Below the pieces are notes generated by a model that searched no databases, had not been told where the DNA came from, and saw nothing but the letters and a program-made list of their open reading frames with translations. Shown piece after piece: positions 10,401 through 19,508 of a DNA stretch of 64,000 nt; positions within the stretch are counted from its first letter, which is position 1, and each line of letters begins with the position of its first letter. This stretch comes from Alphaproteobacteria bacterium (lineage in GTDB: Bacteria; Pseudomonadota; Alphaproteobacteria; Micavibrionales; Micavibrionaceae), in NCBI GenBank assembly GCA_018399685.1, contig JAGYOK010000004.1, forward strand, positions 1 to 64,000. Direction: 5' to 3'. Position numbers and translations under genes: made by a program.

Positions 10401-11235
10401 TATTAATATAAGCCTGATTTCTACGATCTCCCCTTTCATCTTCCGGGCGTTTTCTGTATGTCGAACGCGTTGAGACGTCAACAATCGGCACGCTGGCCAC
10501 GGTATATTCCTCCCCGCCTAAAGGCAAACTAGGCTTAATAATATCACGTCTGACAAGCTTATTGTTCTTGCGCTCAATTTCTTCTTGAATAGGAAGCTTC
10601 TCATCTCCCGATATTTTCAATGCCTGAGCTGCAACATCCACTTCCATATCAAGCCCCAGCCACAAACCCAGTTGAGCAGGCGGAACAAATATCTCGTTAT
10701 CCTGAAAAAGCGTATCACCTGATATATTAAAGTGACCATGATCCGTAACCACTTCTTTTTTTGCAAAATCCAGACTGAACGTTTTTTGCTCTCTTATATA
10801 CCAGCCTTCGGCGCTCTGCCCGTCACCTGCAACGTCAATGGCAAGCCGCAAGACATCTGCAAAATCACGCAAGGAAATTACAGGAGCTTGATTATGAATT
10901 TCGGCAGCGATCACACCATCCAGGCGAATTTTTTTATCAAGAATTGGCTGCAGCAATAAAAGTTCCCCTTCCGGCAAAACGTTTTCACCTTTTTCACTTC
11001 CGCTGGAAGATCCTGTTTTTTTGGGAAGTATCCAACTATCAGCCCGATCCATCCCCTTTTTTAATCTTGAGACGAAGTCACGAGCCAAAGACAGCCTGTT
11101 TTGATGAGATAGCTGTGCAGAATCATGTGCTTGCGAATCACCTGCAACATCTGCACAAGCTAAGCGACTTTGTGCACAAAAAATAATGCACAGAAAAAAT
11201 AACATGACATGTATACAACGAATAAAAATACCCAT
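7456..11235 (-). CDS. Large usher-like outer-membrane protein of a chaperone-usher-like fibre system
   Basis: About 1259 residues from ATG 11235; in-frame ATGs at 11319 and 11205 are alternatives and none has a clear ribosome site. After a signal peptide comes a beta-rich domain ending in IFVPPAQLGLWLGLDMEVD, resembling copper-amine-oxidase N-like/stalk folds. An usher-plug-like segment follows (GWDVELYRNTQYLG, GFYSFDDVILY, near residues 375-400), then a long stretch of amphipathic strands consistent with a beta barrel. Beyond that are a Ca-loop-like Ig domain (DKNGDGEFNGDDEP, near 760), a second carboxypeptidase-regulatory-like domain (GFYYFSNVPPGRYYL, near 960), a SPOR-like segment (near 1087-1130) and a very acidic tail. 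It is divergent from one DUF4402-like subunit and near a PapD-type chaperone. The role as translocation pore is inferred. Confidence 0.75.
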   Translation of the reverse strand: MGIFIRCIHVMLFFLCIIFCAQSRLACADVAGDSQAHDSAQLSHQNRLSLARDFVSRLKKGMDRADSWILPKKTGSSSGSEKGENVLPEGELLLLQPILDKKIRLDGVIAAEIHNQAPVISLRDFADVLRLAIDVAGDGQSAEGWYIREQKTFSLDFAKKEVVTDHGHFNISGDTLFQDNEIFVPPAQLGLWLGLDMEVDVAAQALKISGDEKLPIQEEIERKNNKLVRRDIIKPSLPLGGEEYTVASVPIVDVSTRSTYRKRPEDERGDRRNQAYINTAGDFAKGTLKTQTSIDDERQISRVRATYHRDSLEGDLLGGLEAKRFEAGDVTTVQTPLGGNTARELGVRVTNTDPRRTFTRPTTVISGNAIPGWDVELYRNTQYLGIINIDESGFYSFDDVILYQDDNNFRLVFYGPQGERHEETVFVPFDRNLLTRGKGIYDVSLSFDGKGTYIDKTLKGSDPDSGSMNISALYEKPLGDGLTGSAGFRSNNNDGKRDAVGIVGLSLIRNQALINADVAVDDEGDAAAELSVRRDFGDHGLSYIGNWRGANFDDKGDSSEYELDVYKNALNVNGPLPFGEIFNPNYYAGINYEKASDGDFSLSSNFGVHGNWRNISVGADLRHATGSSLVDDTLDSTVNVSAGKGKNNVRVTGNYEIEPDARVESLSATYSRRINNKLDFDFSVTKDANQSLVEYESRLDWQAGFVRISPSISYDTNDELYAGLSTRFGFTREPVSGDIKMFDRSITNHAFASAFVYMDKNGDGEFNGDDEPLEGVVVTAPQNGRREVTGEDGIALFSRMINLRLTDVFVDKESLPDPAWIPGFEGVSILPRQGYVARIEFPIHMSGEIDGTVYAKVVPLPEEAPEGELLEGEALESSDVAQIEPASGVAPEIGEEQEFDSSLEEYQKDLIKDQETADVKAVSDVAAAQPVPLRNIELLLYNDMGEVEQEVTTDIDGFYYFSNVPPGRYYLMISEESARRKNIIRPKPEPIEITYEGTLIYDHKIFVDMGEGDIPSEIVVGLQDYKERHPHVSFDDERLDIALNLGEYNSRLLMSLVWYKLRSRYGKILGEKYTEPMVLPTESYADVKTGKHTLRIGLKDKTLDEAYSMCRSLIARELYCKVEIMPTYMSVFARKEPLQEVEVLKIAKATEGIVDLPVFVEDLLIEEDRSDEEEILDEGAEEEGEPEKVYIATVAPIDITGDSLLLEEDDKYEPEMEEEVEEEKYEVEEYEDEEFVIPDRFTPTGEYKNISKVSKVVIP

Positions 11236-11530
11236 AAGCACTAAATGGCTTCTATAAAAATTGTGTATAATAGTGTGGAAAAAACTCAGAAAACGATACT
11301 GACAGTAGAACACAAACATGCAGCATTGACAAACAGATAATATTGTTTAAGAATAATCTTTGGCTATTGCAATTTTAGCCAACAATAATTATTTTTGTGG
11401 AATACACAATATTGATAATGATTTAGCAAAATTTGTGTGTTATCTATCTTAGATGAGGATTATTAAATCTTGTCTTATTATTTACTGAGTAACAGTATTT
11501 CAAATCTAGGGAAATAAAGGAGAAACCTAA

Positions 11531-12109
11531 ATGAGACGCAATACCCTAAAACTATTGGCTTTTACCTGCGTTGCGGCACTTGGCGCAACGGTGGTATCAA
11601 GCAACACCTTTGCACAAGGCACGATCAATCTACCCATAACGCTTGGCTCAGAGAGCACATTCACTGTCACCTTGGGTGATACTATGGATTTTGGCACATG
11701 GTTCTTGCATCATGACACCAATGACATAACGCTCGTTATGGCCGCAGCAACCGGAGTAGTAGCAGAAACTGCAGTAGCTCCCTCTCAAGCGGTAGAAGTT
11801 ACTGCCGGCGCGACCCCTGGATCAATCACAGTTGCCACTCCCGCCGCCGCTACTATTGAGGTGCACGCCGTAATTAACGATGACTGGGGAACAAACGCCG
11901 CTGCTTATGAAGTTAGCGACCCTACATACGATTGGGCCGGTGCCACAGCCGCCGGAGCATTATCAATTGTTCCCGGTACACCAACCTCGTTGAGCACTGC
12001 AGATTCTTCTGACCATGTTCTGTTACTAGGTGCAACAGTTACGGTTGAAGCCCAACCTACTGATGCGGCCGATACGGCAACACTGGATGTAGTCTTCGCG
12101 TATCCATAG
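11531..12109 (+). CDS. DUF4402-like fibre subunit (exported)
   Basis: A 192-residue secreted protein with signal peptide and likely cleavage after TFAQ (SSNTFAQ-GTINLP). The mature part is rich in beta strands and in Ala, Thr and Val, and has the MDFGTWFLHH pattern near the start, as DUF4402-type pilin-like proteins do (xDFGxx). It ends in TATLDVVFAYP, a terminal beta strand typical of donor-strand-like subunits. A strong Shine-Dalgarno AAAGGAGA precedes the ATG. It is the probable major subunit, divergent from the usher-like gene, with its own terminator about 100 bases after the stop. Confidence 0.7.
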   Translation: MRRNTLKLLAFTCVAALGATVVSSNTFAQGTINLPITLGSESTFTVTLGDTMDFGTWFLHHDTNDITLVMAAATGVVAETAVAPSQAVEVTAGATPGSITVATPAAATIEVHAVINDDWGTNAAAYEVSDPTYDWAGATAAGALSIVPGTPTSLSTADSSDHVLLLGATVTVEAQPTDAADTATLDVVFAYP

Positions 12110-12205
12110 GCTCCTTAAACGAAGATGTGTCATCTCTCTATAACTAGGAGCAAACACATCTTATTATAAGACGAGATAGCGTAAAAGGGTATTGACAAAT
12201 AAAAG

Positions 12206-12234
12206 GGCGAAAAGTTGATCGTTTCGCCTTTTTA
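12206..12234 (+). terminator. Rho-independent terminator after the DUF4402-like subunit gene
   Basis: Stem GGCGAAA / TTTCGCC with a nine-base loop is followed by a T run. It lies about 100 bases downstream of the plus-strand subunit gene. Confidence 0.75.
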
Positions 12235-12538
12235 TTGTTTTGTTGTTGCGAAACACAAGAGTGCAACACAACATTTGTTTCTGCGCTCGAACCCAATATC
12301 TTATAAACCATTTATTTAACGCACATAACTTACTATTTGTGGCGTTTTTTCTGTTTTTATCAAAGCACACGGAAACATGATTGCTTTAAATTACAAGCCA
12401 AGAACCTGCGAAGCCCGGTTTTAACTCTCCCCATTATAGATACTATGGGTCATGCACCAGAACGGTAAGATCTGTGATGTTCTTATCTACATATACGTAA
12501 CGCAAATTACACGTTCCTTACACATTCCCAAGTAACAT

Positions 12539-12564
12539 AAAAGGCCCTTATGAAAGGGCCTTTT
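12539..12564. terminator. Bidirectional terminator downstream of the chaperone gene
   Basis: A perfect 11-base stem AAAAGGCCCTT / AAGGGCCTTTT with a four-base loop. The T runs on both strands make it usable in both directions. It is 30 bases beyond the stop of the minus-strand chaperone gene. Confidence 0.85.
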
Positions 12565-12593
12565 ATGCATAATAATATAAACTGGGAAAATTG

Positions 12594-13433
12594 CTAACGT
12601 TCCAGTAGAAAAGTCCTCTCAGCTATGACTTCATCGCTGTCTTTCTCTTTTAGCAAAACAAAACGAAGCGATCCCCCATTTATATCTTTCTTTAGAATTA
12701 CCCGAAAAATTCGGGAATCAACTTCTGGAAAGACATGAGGATTAATTAACTCCCCAACCTGTGTCTCATTGCCATTGCCATCAATGTAAATAGCCTTAAG
12801 ATACCCTAAAACTCCATAAGGACTTCCCTCTGGCATACGTTTTATAGGAACCAGTGCATCCAATAAACCTGTGCCCTTATTGCGCTCAAATTCAACCTGT
12901 CCGAATTCGACCGTAGTATCAGGAACCCCTTCCCGTAAAATAACCGGAATTGAATAACTTACATTAATTCTCATTCCTGCTCTTGCTTGCCCCTCATTCA
13001 ATTGAATTTCATCATCCTCTATTTCTGTAGCATTAACTTCAAACTTCAGATCAACATGATGGTCTCCCGGCGGCACTTCAGCAGGTCGCCTCAAAGCCAG
13101 ACGTATCCTTTGCTTCGCACCTGGTTCCAAACGCACTTTTCTTGGTGTGAACACAACGTATTTCGATAAATCAAACTCCCCCTCTTCCAAGCCATCTACT
13201 AACGCATAGGCTCCCTCATCGGTCATTCTATAGTAAACAAATTTCATTTCGTAACTTTTGGTTGTAGTCCCGGTGTTGACCAATGTCACCTCTGCATAAC
13301 GCTCCCGCCCTTCGAAAAAAACCTCTACCGGTGTAATCGTAAGCGTAGCCAGAGCCGGTTTATTTACAATCATACCAGCAAAAAAAAGACCAGCCAACGT
13401 AATGGCTTTTAGAACAAAACTTTTCGTCATCAA
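12594..13433 (-). CDS. PapD-like periplasmic fimbrial chaperone
   Basis: A 279-residue exported protein. The signal peptide ends near PALA-TLTITP. The N-terminal Ig-like domain carries the chaperone signature: TPVEVFFEGRERYAEVTLVN, then FTPRKVRLEPGAKQRIRLAL, ending PPGDHHVDLKFEV. This corresponds to the G1 strand region that donates hydrophobic residues to pilus subunits. A second beta domain follows. It is 60 bases downstream of the second DUF4402-like subunit gene, likely in one operon. It should bind fibre subunits in the periplasm and deliver them to the usher-like protein. Confidence 0.85.
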   Translation of the reverse strand: MMTKSFVLKAITLAGLFFAGMIVNKPALATLTITPVEVFFEGRERYAEVTLVNTGTTTKSYEMKFVYYRMTDEGAYALVDGLEEGEFDLSKYVVFTPRKVRLEPGAKQRIRLALRRPAEVPPGDHHVDLKFEVNATEIEDDEIQLNEGQARAGMRINVSYSIPVILREGVPDTTVEFGQVEFERNKGTGLLDALVPIKRMPEGSPYGVLGYLKAIYIDGNGNETQVGELINPHVFPEVDSRIFRVILKKDINGGSLRFVLLKEKDSDEVIAERTFLLER

Positions 13434-13493
13434 AAACTTTCCTTATTTAGTTGTTTAGTTTTATTACACTGTTTTTATTTAATACAACAAACG

Positions 13494-13961
13494 TCAAAAA
13501 GTAATATCAACATCAATAGAACCTGTGTAAATTCCATCAACATAAGATACACCTGTTGCCGTTGTATTAGCGACACCTCCGACTTTAAGTATTATATGGC
13601 CATCGCCATCAACGTATTGGGGAAAGTCTAACCGAAAATCGTCCACAGTCAGAGTACTTCCCCCCTTCGTTAAAGGAGATGCTTGCGTCACAACCACACT
13701 AATCACCTCTGCGCCTGGCGTATATCCATCGATATCATAAATCCCCTCTCTAGGCTCCGTAAGAAGAACAAGGCCGTTTGAGTCAAAAGTAAAATCTCCA
13801 TTTGTATTAACGACAATTTCATACTCTGCATTGTTATTATAAAATACCCACTCACCAAAATATAACGCCTGTTGAGTTGTTACAGTCTGCGCCGCAGCCT
13901 CATGTGAAACACAAGCAGCCATAATAAATATCATTAGCGCAATCATCACATTTTTACACAT
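13494..13961 (-). CDS. Second DUF4402-like fibre subunit (exported)
   Basis: A 155-residue secreted protein from ATG 13961, chosen because AGAGG lies at the right distance upstream and the N-terminus MCKNVMIALMIFIMAAC is then a proper signal peptide; a longer frame to 14018 has neither. The mature part has LYFGEWVFYNNN and ends YTGSIDVDITF, matching DUF4402-like fibre subunits (FGxW near the start, terminal alternating beta strand). It is a shorter sister of the subunit at 11531 and lies upstream of the chaperone, so it may be a tip or minor subunit. Confidence 0.7.
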   Translation of the reverse strand: MCKNVMIALMIFIMAACVSHEAAAQTVTTQQALYFGEWVFYNNNAEYEIVVNTNGDFTFDSNGLVLLTEPREGIYDIDGYTPGAEVISVVVTQASPLTKGGSTLTVDDFRLDFPQYVDGDGHIILKVGGVANTTATGVSYVDGIYTGSIDVDITF

Positions 13962-14273
13962 AAAATAAACCTCTAAGACTATTTGAATAAGCACGTTAAC
14001 ACGACATCCATGGAGCATAAGACCAACACTCTAACCAAAGAAAAAGCCCATGACAATACAAAAAGCTGACAATGCATAAACATAAATTCACGCGGATTAG
14101 CATTGGCTCAAAACAAAAATCAAGAGATAAACAAAAACTCTTAATAATGAAATAATTCAAATATCCTATTGAAGAATCACACATATTCAGGATACTATAC
14201 TACTAGGTGTTTTCTGCTGCGTACCTTTCTTAAGTTCTAACGCCTCCAATCTGAGGTTTCGGTTCACTTTTTT

Positions 14274-15296
14274 ATGCTTAAAAAAATAGCTCTGAGTCTA
14301 TGTTTCACGCTATTTCTGGGTCTACTCTCTGCATGTAGTCCCGTCGGATCCCTGCATCTTGGCCAAACCGAATCAACCCCTTCCAATAATACAGAAAACA
14401 TTGATAGAACCAACACACCAGGTACCATTGGCACACCTATAGCTATTCCCCCGCGCTTTGATAACGAACCGCTGAAACCCGGCCAGACCGGCTCTCCCGT
14501 CATGCCAAACGGTATGCCCGCGCTAAGCCCGATGAAGGGCATCAACGTTGACACCCTCTTTGCCGAAAAAATCAAAAACACCGATGAACGCTTTAATAGA
14601 GTTGAAAACGCCGTAGTTGATTTAAGAAAAGAACTGGAGACCTACAAACCTGCCATTGTGCGCCTGGCAGCCGTAGAATCCGACATACAAAACCTGATAA
14701 AAGAACTAGAGGTATTGCTGCAGGAAACACCAACCAAACAGCCTCCTTTAGGTCTTTCCGGTGGTGGCGGTGCTGATGCCGAGACTGATCGAACAATGCA
14801 AAATGTCATGTCAGACATTCAGCAAGTCGAAGCTCGGCCAGCAGCCCCACCCCAAACTTCAGCACCTCCGCCAAAACCAAAGCCCGCGCCGGTGCTCGCG
14901 CCACCAGCAGCTCCCGTACAACAAAAGCCCCCGGAACAATCCGCTAAACACAAAAGTGGTGGCCCTGTTGCCACAAACTTCCGTATAGGTGAGCACGGCG
15001 ACAAAATACGCATTGCCTTCGATACAAATGTTGAGACCCCGTTTACTGTTGAACTGGACAATGAAGAACATCTTATTTTAATGGAATTACCCCAGGCTTC
15101 CTGGGATGGGAAGAAAGAGCAATCTTTCCCCAACTCTGCGTTACTGGAAAATTTAAGCGTTGAACCGATCAATGGAACCAAAGGCTCTATGGTCATTATA
15201 TCACTTAAAAAAGACACAAGGATATTGCAGCGAGAACACCTATCGCCCGATAAAACCAGTGATTATCACCGTGTCTACTTTGATCTGAAGCTTTAA
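14274..15296 (+). CDS. Lipoprotein with coiled-coil and C-terminal AMIN-like domain
   Basis: A 340-residue predicted lipoprotein with lipobox LLSAC near residue 21. A Pro/Thr-rich linker and a short coiled coil (about residues 95-150) are followed by a Pro/Ala-rich spacer. The C-terminal beta domain (about 230-340) has the pattern NFRIGEHGDKIRIAFDT ... HRVYFDLKL, resembling AMIN domains that target proteins to peptidoglycan or envelope assemblies. It lies between the fibre locus and a sugar transferase. A periplasmic, envelope-attached role is inferred; the exact function is unknown. Confidence 0.65.
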   Translation: MLKKIALSLCFTLFLGLLSACSPVGSLHLGQTESTPSNNTENIDRTNTPGTIGTPIAIPPRFDNEPLKPGQTGSPVMPNGMPALSPMKGINVDTLFAEKIKNTDERFNRVENAVVDLRKELETYKPAIVRLAAVESDIQNLIKELEVLLQETPTKQPPLGLSGGGGADAETDRTMQNVMSDIQQVEARPAAPPQTSAPPPKPKPAPVLAPPAAPVQQKPPEQSAKHKSGGPVATNFRIGEHGDKIRIAFDTNVETPFTVELDNEEHLILMELPQASWDGKKEQSFPNSALLENLSVEPINGTKGSMVIISLKKDTRILQREHLSPDKTSDYHRVYFDLKL

Positions 15297-15497
15297 CCTC
15301 CGGGGCGTATTTCCGGCGGTTAAAGCCTCACCTTTTGTAACAGAAGGCCGTAAAAATAGTATACGGCTAAAAGTTGTGTTTATTTTTACACTGGCAACCT
15401 GTTGCTTGTGTGGTTATGTTTGCTTGTTATATTATATCCGCAATACCTTGAGTAACGATAATAACGATTTTAAATAACGATAGTTAAATATTGAATA

Positions 15498-17006
15498 ATG
15501 ACAAAAGAGAAAATGCAACACAGCCCCGCCGCCGACCGCCGACGGCCTTTGGTAAAAGAAACCGTTAGCGTTGCTCTTTTCTTTTCTGATCTGACTGCGA
15601 TCATTCTGTCATTTTTGCTCGCCTTTTACACAGCATGGTGGCTGACAGATATTATCCATCCCGATGATTACTATAAGCCTTTATATGAATACGCCCAGAT
15701 CGGAGATTTGTTTTTCCTCTGGCTTTGCCCAATCGTGCTGTTCCTGTTTTTCTCTGAAGGCCACTATACACAGCGTGTTCCATGGTGGAGTCAGGTACAA
15801 TCTGTCTTTTCTATATGTGTGCGATTTTTAATCGTTGATGCCTTTACCCGCATGGCGCTTGATATGTCATTTTCAAGATCATTGATCGCCCTGAGCTGGG
15901 TATACGTGTTTTTACTATCGTTAATGGGGCGGCAAATCATCTATATGCTCGCCCGCAAACAGGGCATATGGCGCATCCCTACAATTATCATCAGCGATAT
16001 AGATACAGTTATAAACACACTTTATGCTTTCTCTACAGATCACTATACCGGCTATGACATAAAGAAAATCTTTATACGCGACCGCATTGACAAAAAGCTC
16101 GATGCGAACGCCCTGCCCGCTAAATATTCAAACATAGATATCAAGCGCGCTAATATTGATTACAAAACCTATATCGCAAAACACATTGATAATTTCTTTG
16201 TTATTTCCATGGAAGCTTTTCGCGGACAAGAGCGCGACACGCTCATCAAGACCCTAAACGACATGCGCGCACTTTATGCTATCGTTCCTCCAACATCCAA
16301 AATAAATACATTCGAGATGGAGCCTTGCCACTTCTTTGGCTATGACATCATGCTACTTCATTCAAAGAAGCCTACACCTTCTCCTATGGGGCTATTTATC
16401 AAGCGCTCTATGGATATTGTTCTGGCTTCTTTTGCCCTGATTGCCTTTTCCCCGATTATACTGGCCTGCGCCGTTATGCTAAAGATAGAAGGTCAAAGCG
16501 GCTCTATCTTTTACGACGGTATACGTATTGGCAAAAACGGTAAAAAATTCCGGTGCTGGAAAATCCGCTCTATGGAGCCTAACTCCGACCACCTCCTTCA
16601 TGATCTTCTTGAAAACAATCCCGAAGCTAGAGCCGATTGGGAGAAATACCGAAAGCTAAAAGTCCCTGATCCGCGCATTACAACAAAAACAGCCTGCTTT
16701 ATACGCAAGACCAGCATTGATGAACTGCCTCAGCTTTGGAATGTCCTTAAAGGCGATATGAGTATCATTGGCCCACGCCCGATTTTAGAAAACGAGATAG
16801 AGCTTTTCGGAGATTCCATAGACGAATATGTACAAATGCGTCCGGGCATTTCCGGCCTGTGGCAAGTCAGTGGCCGCAATGATACAAGCTTTGAACGTCG
16901 CATATACTGGGACGGCTGGTACGCCAGAAACTGGTCTGTATGGAATGATATCGTGATTATGATAAGAACTGTGCAAGTCGTTCTGGGGCGCAACGGAGCC
17001 TATTAG
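15498..17006 (+). CDS. Undecaprenyl-phosphate sugar phosphotransferase (WbaP-like)
   Basis: A 502-residue polyisoprenyl-phosphate hexose-1-phosphate transferase that would start synthesis of an exopolysaccharide or O-antigen-type glycan at the inner membrane. Several N-terminal membrane segments and a central Rossmann-like region precede the catalytic part. That part starts KRSMDIVLASFALIAFSPI, followed by KNGKKFRCWKIRSM, RKTSIDELPQLWNVLKGDMS and GPRPI, then RPGISGLWQVSGR. Full length with the N-terminal half favours the WbaP type over the minimal PglC type. The stop overlaps that of the convergent cinA-like gene (TTAG). Confidence 0.9.
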   Translation: MTKEKMQHSPAADRRRPLVKETVSVALFFSDLTAIILSFLLAFYTAWWLTDIIHPDDYYKPLYEYAQIGDLFFLWLCPIVLFLFFSEGHYTQRVPWWSQVQSVFSICVRFLIVDAFTRMALDMSFSRSLIALSWVYVFLLSLMGRQIIYMLARKQGIWRIPTIIISDIDTVINTLYAFSTDHYTGYDIKKIFIRDRIDKKLDANALPAKYSNIDIKRANIDYKTYIAKHIDNFFVISMEAFRGQERDTLIKTLNDMRALYAIVPPTSKINTFEMEPCHFFGYDIMLLHSKKPTPSPMGLFIKRSMDIVLASFALIAFSPIILACAVMLKIEGQSGSIFYDGIRIGKNGKKFRCWKIRSMEPNSDHLLHDLLENNPEARADWEKYRKLKVPDPRITTKTACFIRKTSIDELPQLWNVLKGDMSIIGPRPILENEIELFGDSIDEYVQMRPGISGLWQVSGRNDTSFERRIYWDGWYARNWSVWNDIVIMIRTVQVVLGRNGAY

Positions 17007-17788
17007 ACAAGCTTGTCCGCATCATAGGTAGCAAACTCCAATGAGCTATCATTAATCGCTGCACTTTCAAAAGAAGAAACCATCAAATCGACTTCCATAG
17101 AAGCCCTGATTAACATCTGCTCATTACTGGAACGAAGAACAATACTAACACCGAAAGCCCCATCACTAAAATGAGGATAACTTCCAATGCTGACTTCCTG
17201 AAACTTGTCTTGTATATTTGCAAGATCATAGGCAATAATGCTCTCGGGAAAGCGGCAGGGAATAGTCTTTGAAAGAACGACGTCCCCACCTTTAAGAGTA
17301 CGGACTATATAATCAACCATAGCCCTCATAACCTCGGGAACTCCGGCCATAACATAAACATTTTTGCTGATAAAGCCCGGAGCGACAGATACCGGATTTG
17401 GGATAAGCTTTGCCCCTTGGGGCGTCTTTGCCATCTTCTGACGCGCCGGAGTAAATCTATTCTTGCCATAATGCTCTTCCAGCATCTGGTAAGCCTGCGA
17501 GTTTTTCACCAACGGAACATCCAAAGCCTTTGCCACGCTCATAGATGTAATATCATCATGCGTCGGGCCAATCCCGCCGGTAGTGAACAGATAATCAACC
17601 TTGTCTTTCAGATCACGCACGGCTTCTACAATTACTTCCTCAACATCAGGAACTATGCGCACCTCAGTAACTTCGATACCGGATTCAACCATTTTACTGG
17701 CAAAGTATTTAAGATTTTGATCCTGAGTACGACCTGATAAAATCTCGTTCCCGATTATAATCAGCGCTGCTTTATATATCTTAGCCAT
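17003..17788 (-). CDS. CinA N-terminal/MoCF-biosynthesis-domain protein
   Basis: A 261-residue stand-alone molybdopterin-binding-like domain (COG1058 type) with AALIIIGNEILSGRTQDQN at the start and FTTGGIGPTHDDIT near residue 75, the hallmarks of the CinA/MoaB fold. The C-terminal nicotinamide-nucleotide amidohydrolase domain of full-length CinA is absent, as in many alphaproteobacterial homologues. Family members have been linked to pyrophosphatase activity on nucleotide cofactors; activity here is not shown by sequence alone. Confidence 0.88.
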   Translation of the reverse strand: MAKIYKAALIIIGNEILSGRTQDQNLKYFASKMVESGIEVTEVRIVPDVEEVIVEAVRDLKDKVDYLFTTGGIGPTHDDITSMSVAKALDVPLVKNSQAYQMLEEHYGKNRFTPARQKMAKTPQGAKLIPNPVSVAPGFISKNVYVMAGVPEVMRAMVDYIVRTLKGGDVVLSKTIPCRFPESIIAYDLANIQDKFQEVSIGSYPHFSDGAFGVSIVLRSSNEQMLIRASMEVDLMVSSFESAAINDSSLEFATYDADKLV

Positions 17789-17943
17789 ATTCGCTCACTT
17801 ATTTGATACAAAGAATACAAAGATTTTTAAACACGTATAATACATAATCGTATAACTTTACAGGCAAAGCGCAACATTATATGTAACATGAGTAGAAAAA
17901 ATATGACACTATGTCCTGAAATAAACAGTTATAAGGAATAATA

Positions 17944-18792
17944 ATGACATTGGGCACAACTTCCTTGGAAAACACCACTTACAGCGCAGACGGCATTGAA
18001 CTTCATACCGAAGAAGACTTTAAAGGTATGCGCAAAGCCGGAAAACTGGCCGCTGAAATACTGGACATGATTACACCGCATGTTGTCCCCGATGCCACCA
18101 CAGAAGAAATAGACCGCCTGTGCCATGAGCACTGCGTTAAAGCCGGAGCTATCCCCGCCCCGTTAAACTATCGCGGCGCAGGGCCTAACCCTTTTCCCAA
18201 ATCCACTTGCACATCGATCAACCACGTTGTTTGTCACGGCATCCCCAATGATAAAAAGCTGCGTGAAGGCGACATAATGAATATCGACGTGACAGTCATC
18301 CTTGACGGCTGGCATGGCGACACCTCCCGCATGTATCTGGTAGGCGACAAAATCTCTGTCAAAGCCCGCCGCCTCGTTGATGTGACTTATGATGCGATGA
18401 TGGCTGGGATTGAGGCTGTAAAGCCCGGAGCAAAGCTCAGTGATATCGGCTATGCTATCCAAAGCGTTGCTGAAAAAGAACGCTTCTCGGTTGTCCGCGA
18501 TTTTTGCGGCCACGGGCTGGGGCGCCAGTTTCACTGCCCGCCGTCAGTATTGCACTATGGCATACCCAATGATGAAACCATACTGGAACCTGGCATGTTC
18601 TTTACGATCGAGCCGATGATAAATGCCGGCCATTATGCAACAAAAGTACTTAAATCTGATGGCTGGACCGCCGTCACGCGGGATCGATCCCTATCTGCCC
18701 AGTTCGAGCATTCTCTGGCCGTCACACAAGACGGATTTGAGATATTCACCCTTTCACCAAAGGGATATACAAAACCACCTTATAACGTATAA
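17944..18792 (+). CDS. map: Type I methionine aminopeptidase
   Basis: A 282-residue enzyme that removes the initiator Met from new proteins. The metal ligands are visible: Asp in NIDVTVILDGWHGDTSR (both Asp), His in FCGHGLGRQFH, Glu in FTIEPM and Glu in FEHSLAVT. Ribosome site AAGGA precedes the ATG by seven bases. It starts a plus-strand run map - radC - L,D-transpeptidase, with 11 bases between map and radC. Confidence 0.97.
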   Translation: MTLGTTSLENTTYSADGIELHTEEDFKGMRKAGKLAAEILDMITPHVVPDATTEEIDRLCHEHCVKAGAIPAPLNYRGAGPNPFPKSTCTSINHVVCHGIPNDKKLREGDIMNIDVTVILDGWHGDTSRMYLVGDKISVKARRLVDVTYDAMMAGIEAVKPGAKLSDIGYAIQSVAEKERFSVVRDFCGHGLGRQFHCPPSVLHYGIPNDETILEPGMFFTIEPMINAGHYATKVLKSDGWTAVTRDRSLSAQFEHSLAVTQDGFEIFTLSPKGYTKPPYNV

Positions 18793-18803
18793 TCCTTTAT
18801 TAA

Positions 18804-19508
18804 ATGAGCAGCGAACAACCAACAACAAAGAAATCCAAATCCCACAACGAAGGCCACAGACAGCGCCTGCGTGAACGCTTCATAATCGGAGGTGCCGACG
18901 CCTTGCCTGATTACGAGCTGCTTGAGCTCCTCTTATTCATGGCTATTCCGCGGCGTGATGTAAAACCAATAGCCAAAGAGCTATTAAGCACCTATGGCTC
19001 TCTTAGCGCCCTCATGAACGCACCACATGGATCACTGTCCCAAATGGATGGCATAAGCGAAAATACAGCAACCGCTATAAAAGCTGTTACCGCCATTGCT
19101 CATCGCATGATAAAACAAGAAATCATAAAGCAACCTGTTCTAAACAACTGGACACGGCTTATGGATTACTGCCACATGAGCATGGATTTTGAAACCAAAG
19201 AACATTTCCGCATTTTGTTTATGAATAAAAAGAATATGCTTATCGCAGACGAGGTTCAGGCTTCCGGCACAGTAGATCATACTCCGGCTTACCCACGTGA
19301 AATTATGAAGCGGGCGCTGGAACTTGGTGCCACAGCGATGATATTAATGCATAATCACCCAAGCGGTGATCCCAAGCCTTCAAAGGCCGACATTGAGATG
19401 ACTAGGCAAATTATTGAGGCTTCCCGCCCCTTCAACATAACGGTGCACGACCACATTGTCATGGCTCGTGGCTGCCATTTCTCCTTTAAACAAGAAGGAT
19501 TGATATGA
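18804..19508 (+). CDS. radC: RadC-family JAB/MPN protein
   Basis: A 234-residue protein with an N-terminal helix-hairpin-helix-like part (LPDYELLELLLF, MDGISENTATAIKAV) and a C-terminal JAMM metalloprotease-like domain with HNHPSGDPKPSKAD, giving the His-x-His...Asp zinc site. Historically annotated as DNA repair; the biochemical role is still unclear. Its stop overlaps the start of the next gene (ATGA). Confidence 0.94.
   Translation: MSSEQPTTKKSKSHNEGHRQRLRERFIIGGADALPDYELLELLLFMAIPRRDVKPIAKELLSTYGSLSALMNAPHGSLSQMDGISENTATAIKAVTAIAHRMIKQEIIKQPVLNNWTRLMDYCHMSMDFETKEHFRILFMNKKNMLIADEVQASGTVDHTPAYPREIMKRALELGATAMILMHNHPSGDPKPSKADIEMTRQIIEASRPFNITVHDHIVMARGCHFSFKQEGLI

Larger units (their letters stand above)
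12110..12593. other. Intergenic region between convergent fibre genes
   Basis: This 484-base gap separates the plus-strand subunit gene from the minus-strand chaperone gene. It holds two terminator hairpins, listed separately. The stretch between them has only short spurious reading frames; nothing else recognisable was seen. Confidence 0.6.

Noticed and set aside
12164..12370. 68-residue minus-strand reading frame between the fibre genes
   Set aside because: It lies over a terminator and in a convergent intergenic region, with no ribosome site and unconvincing composition.
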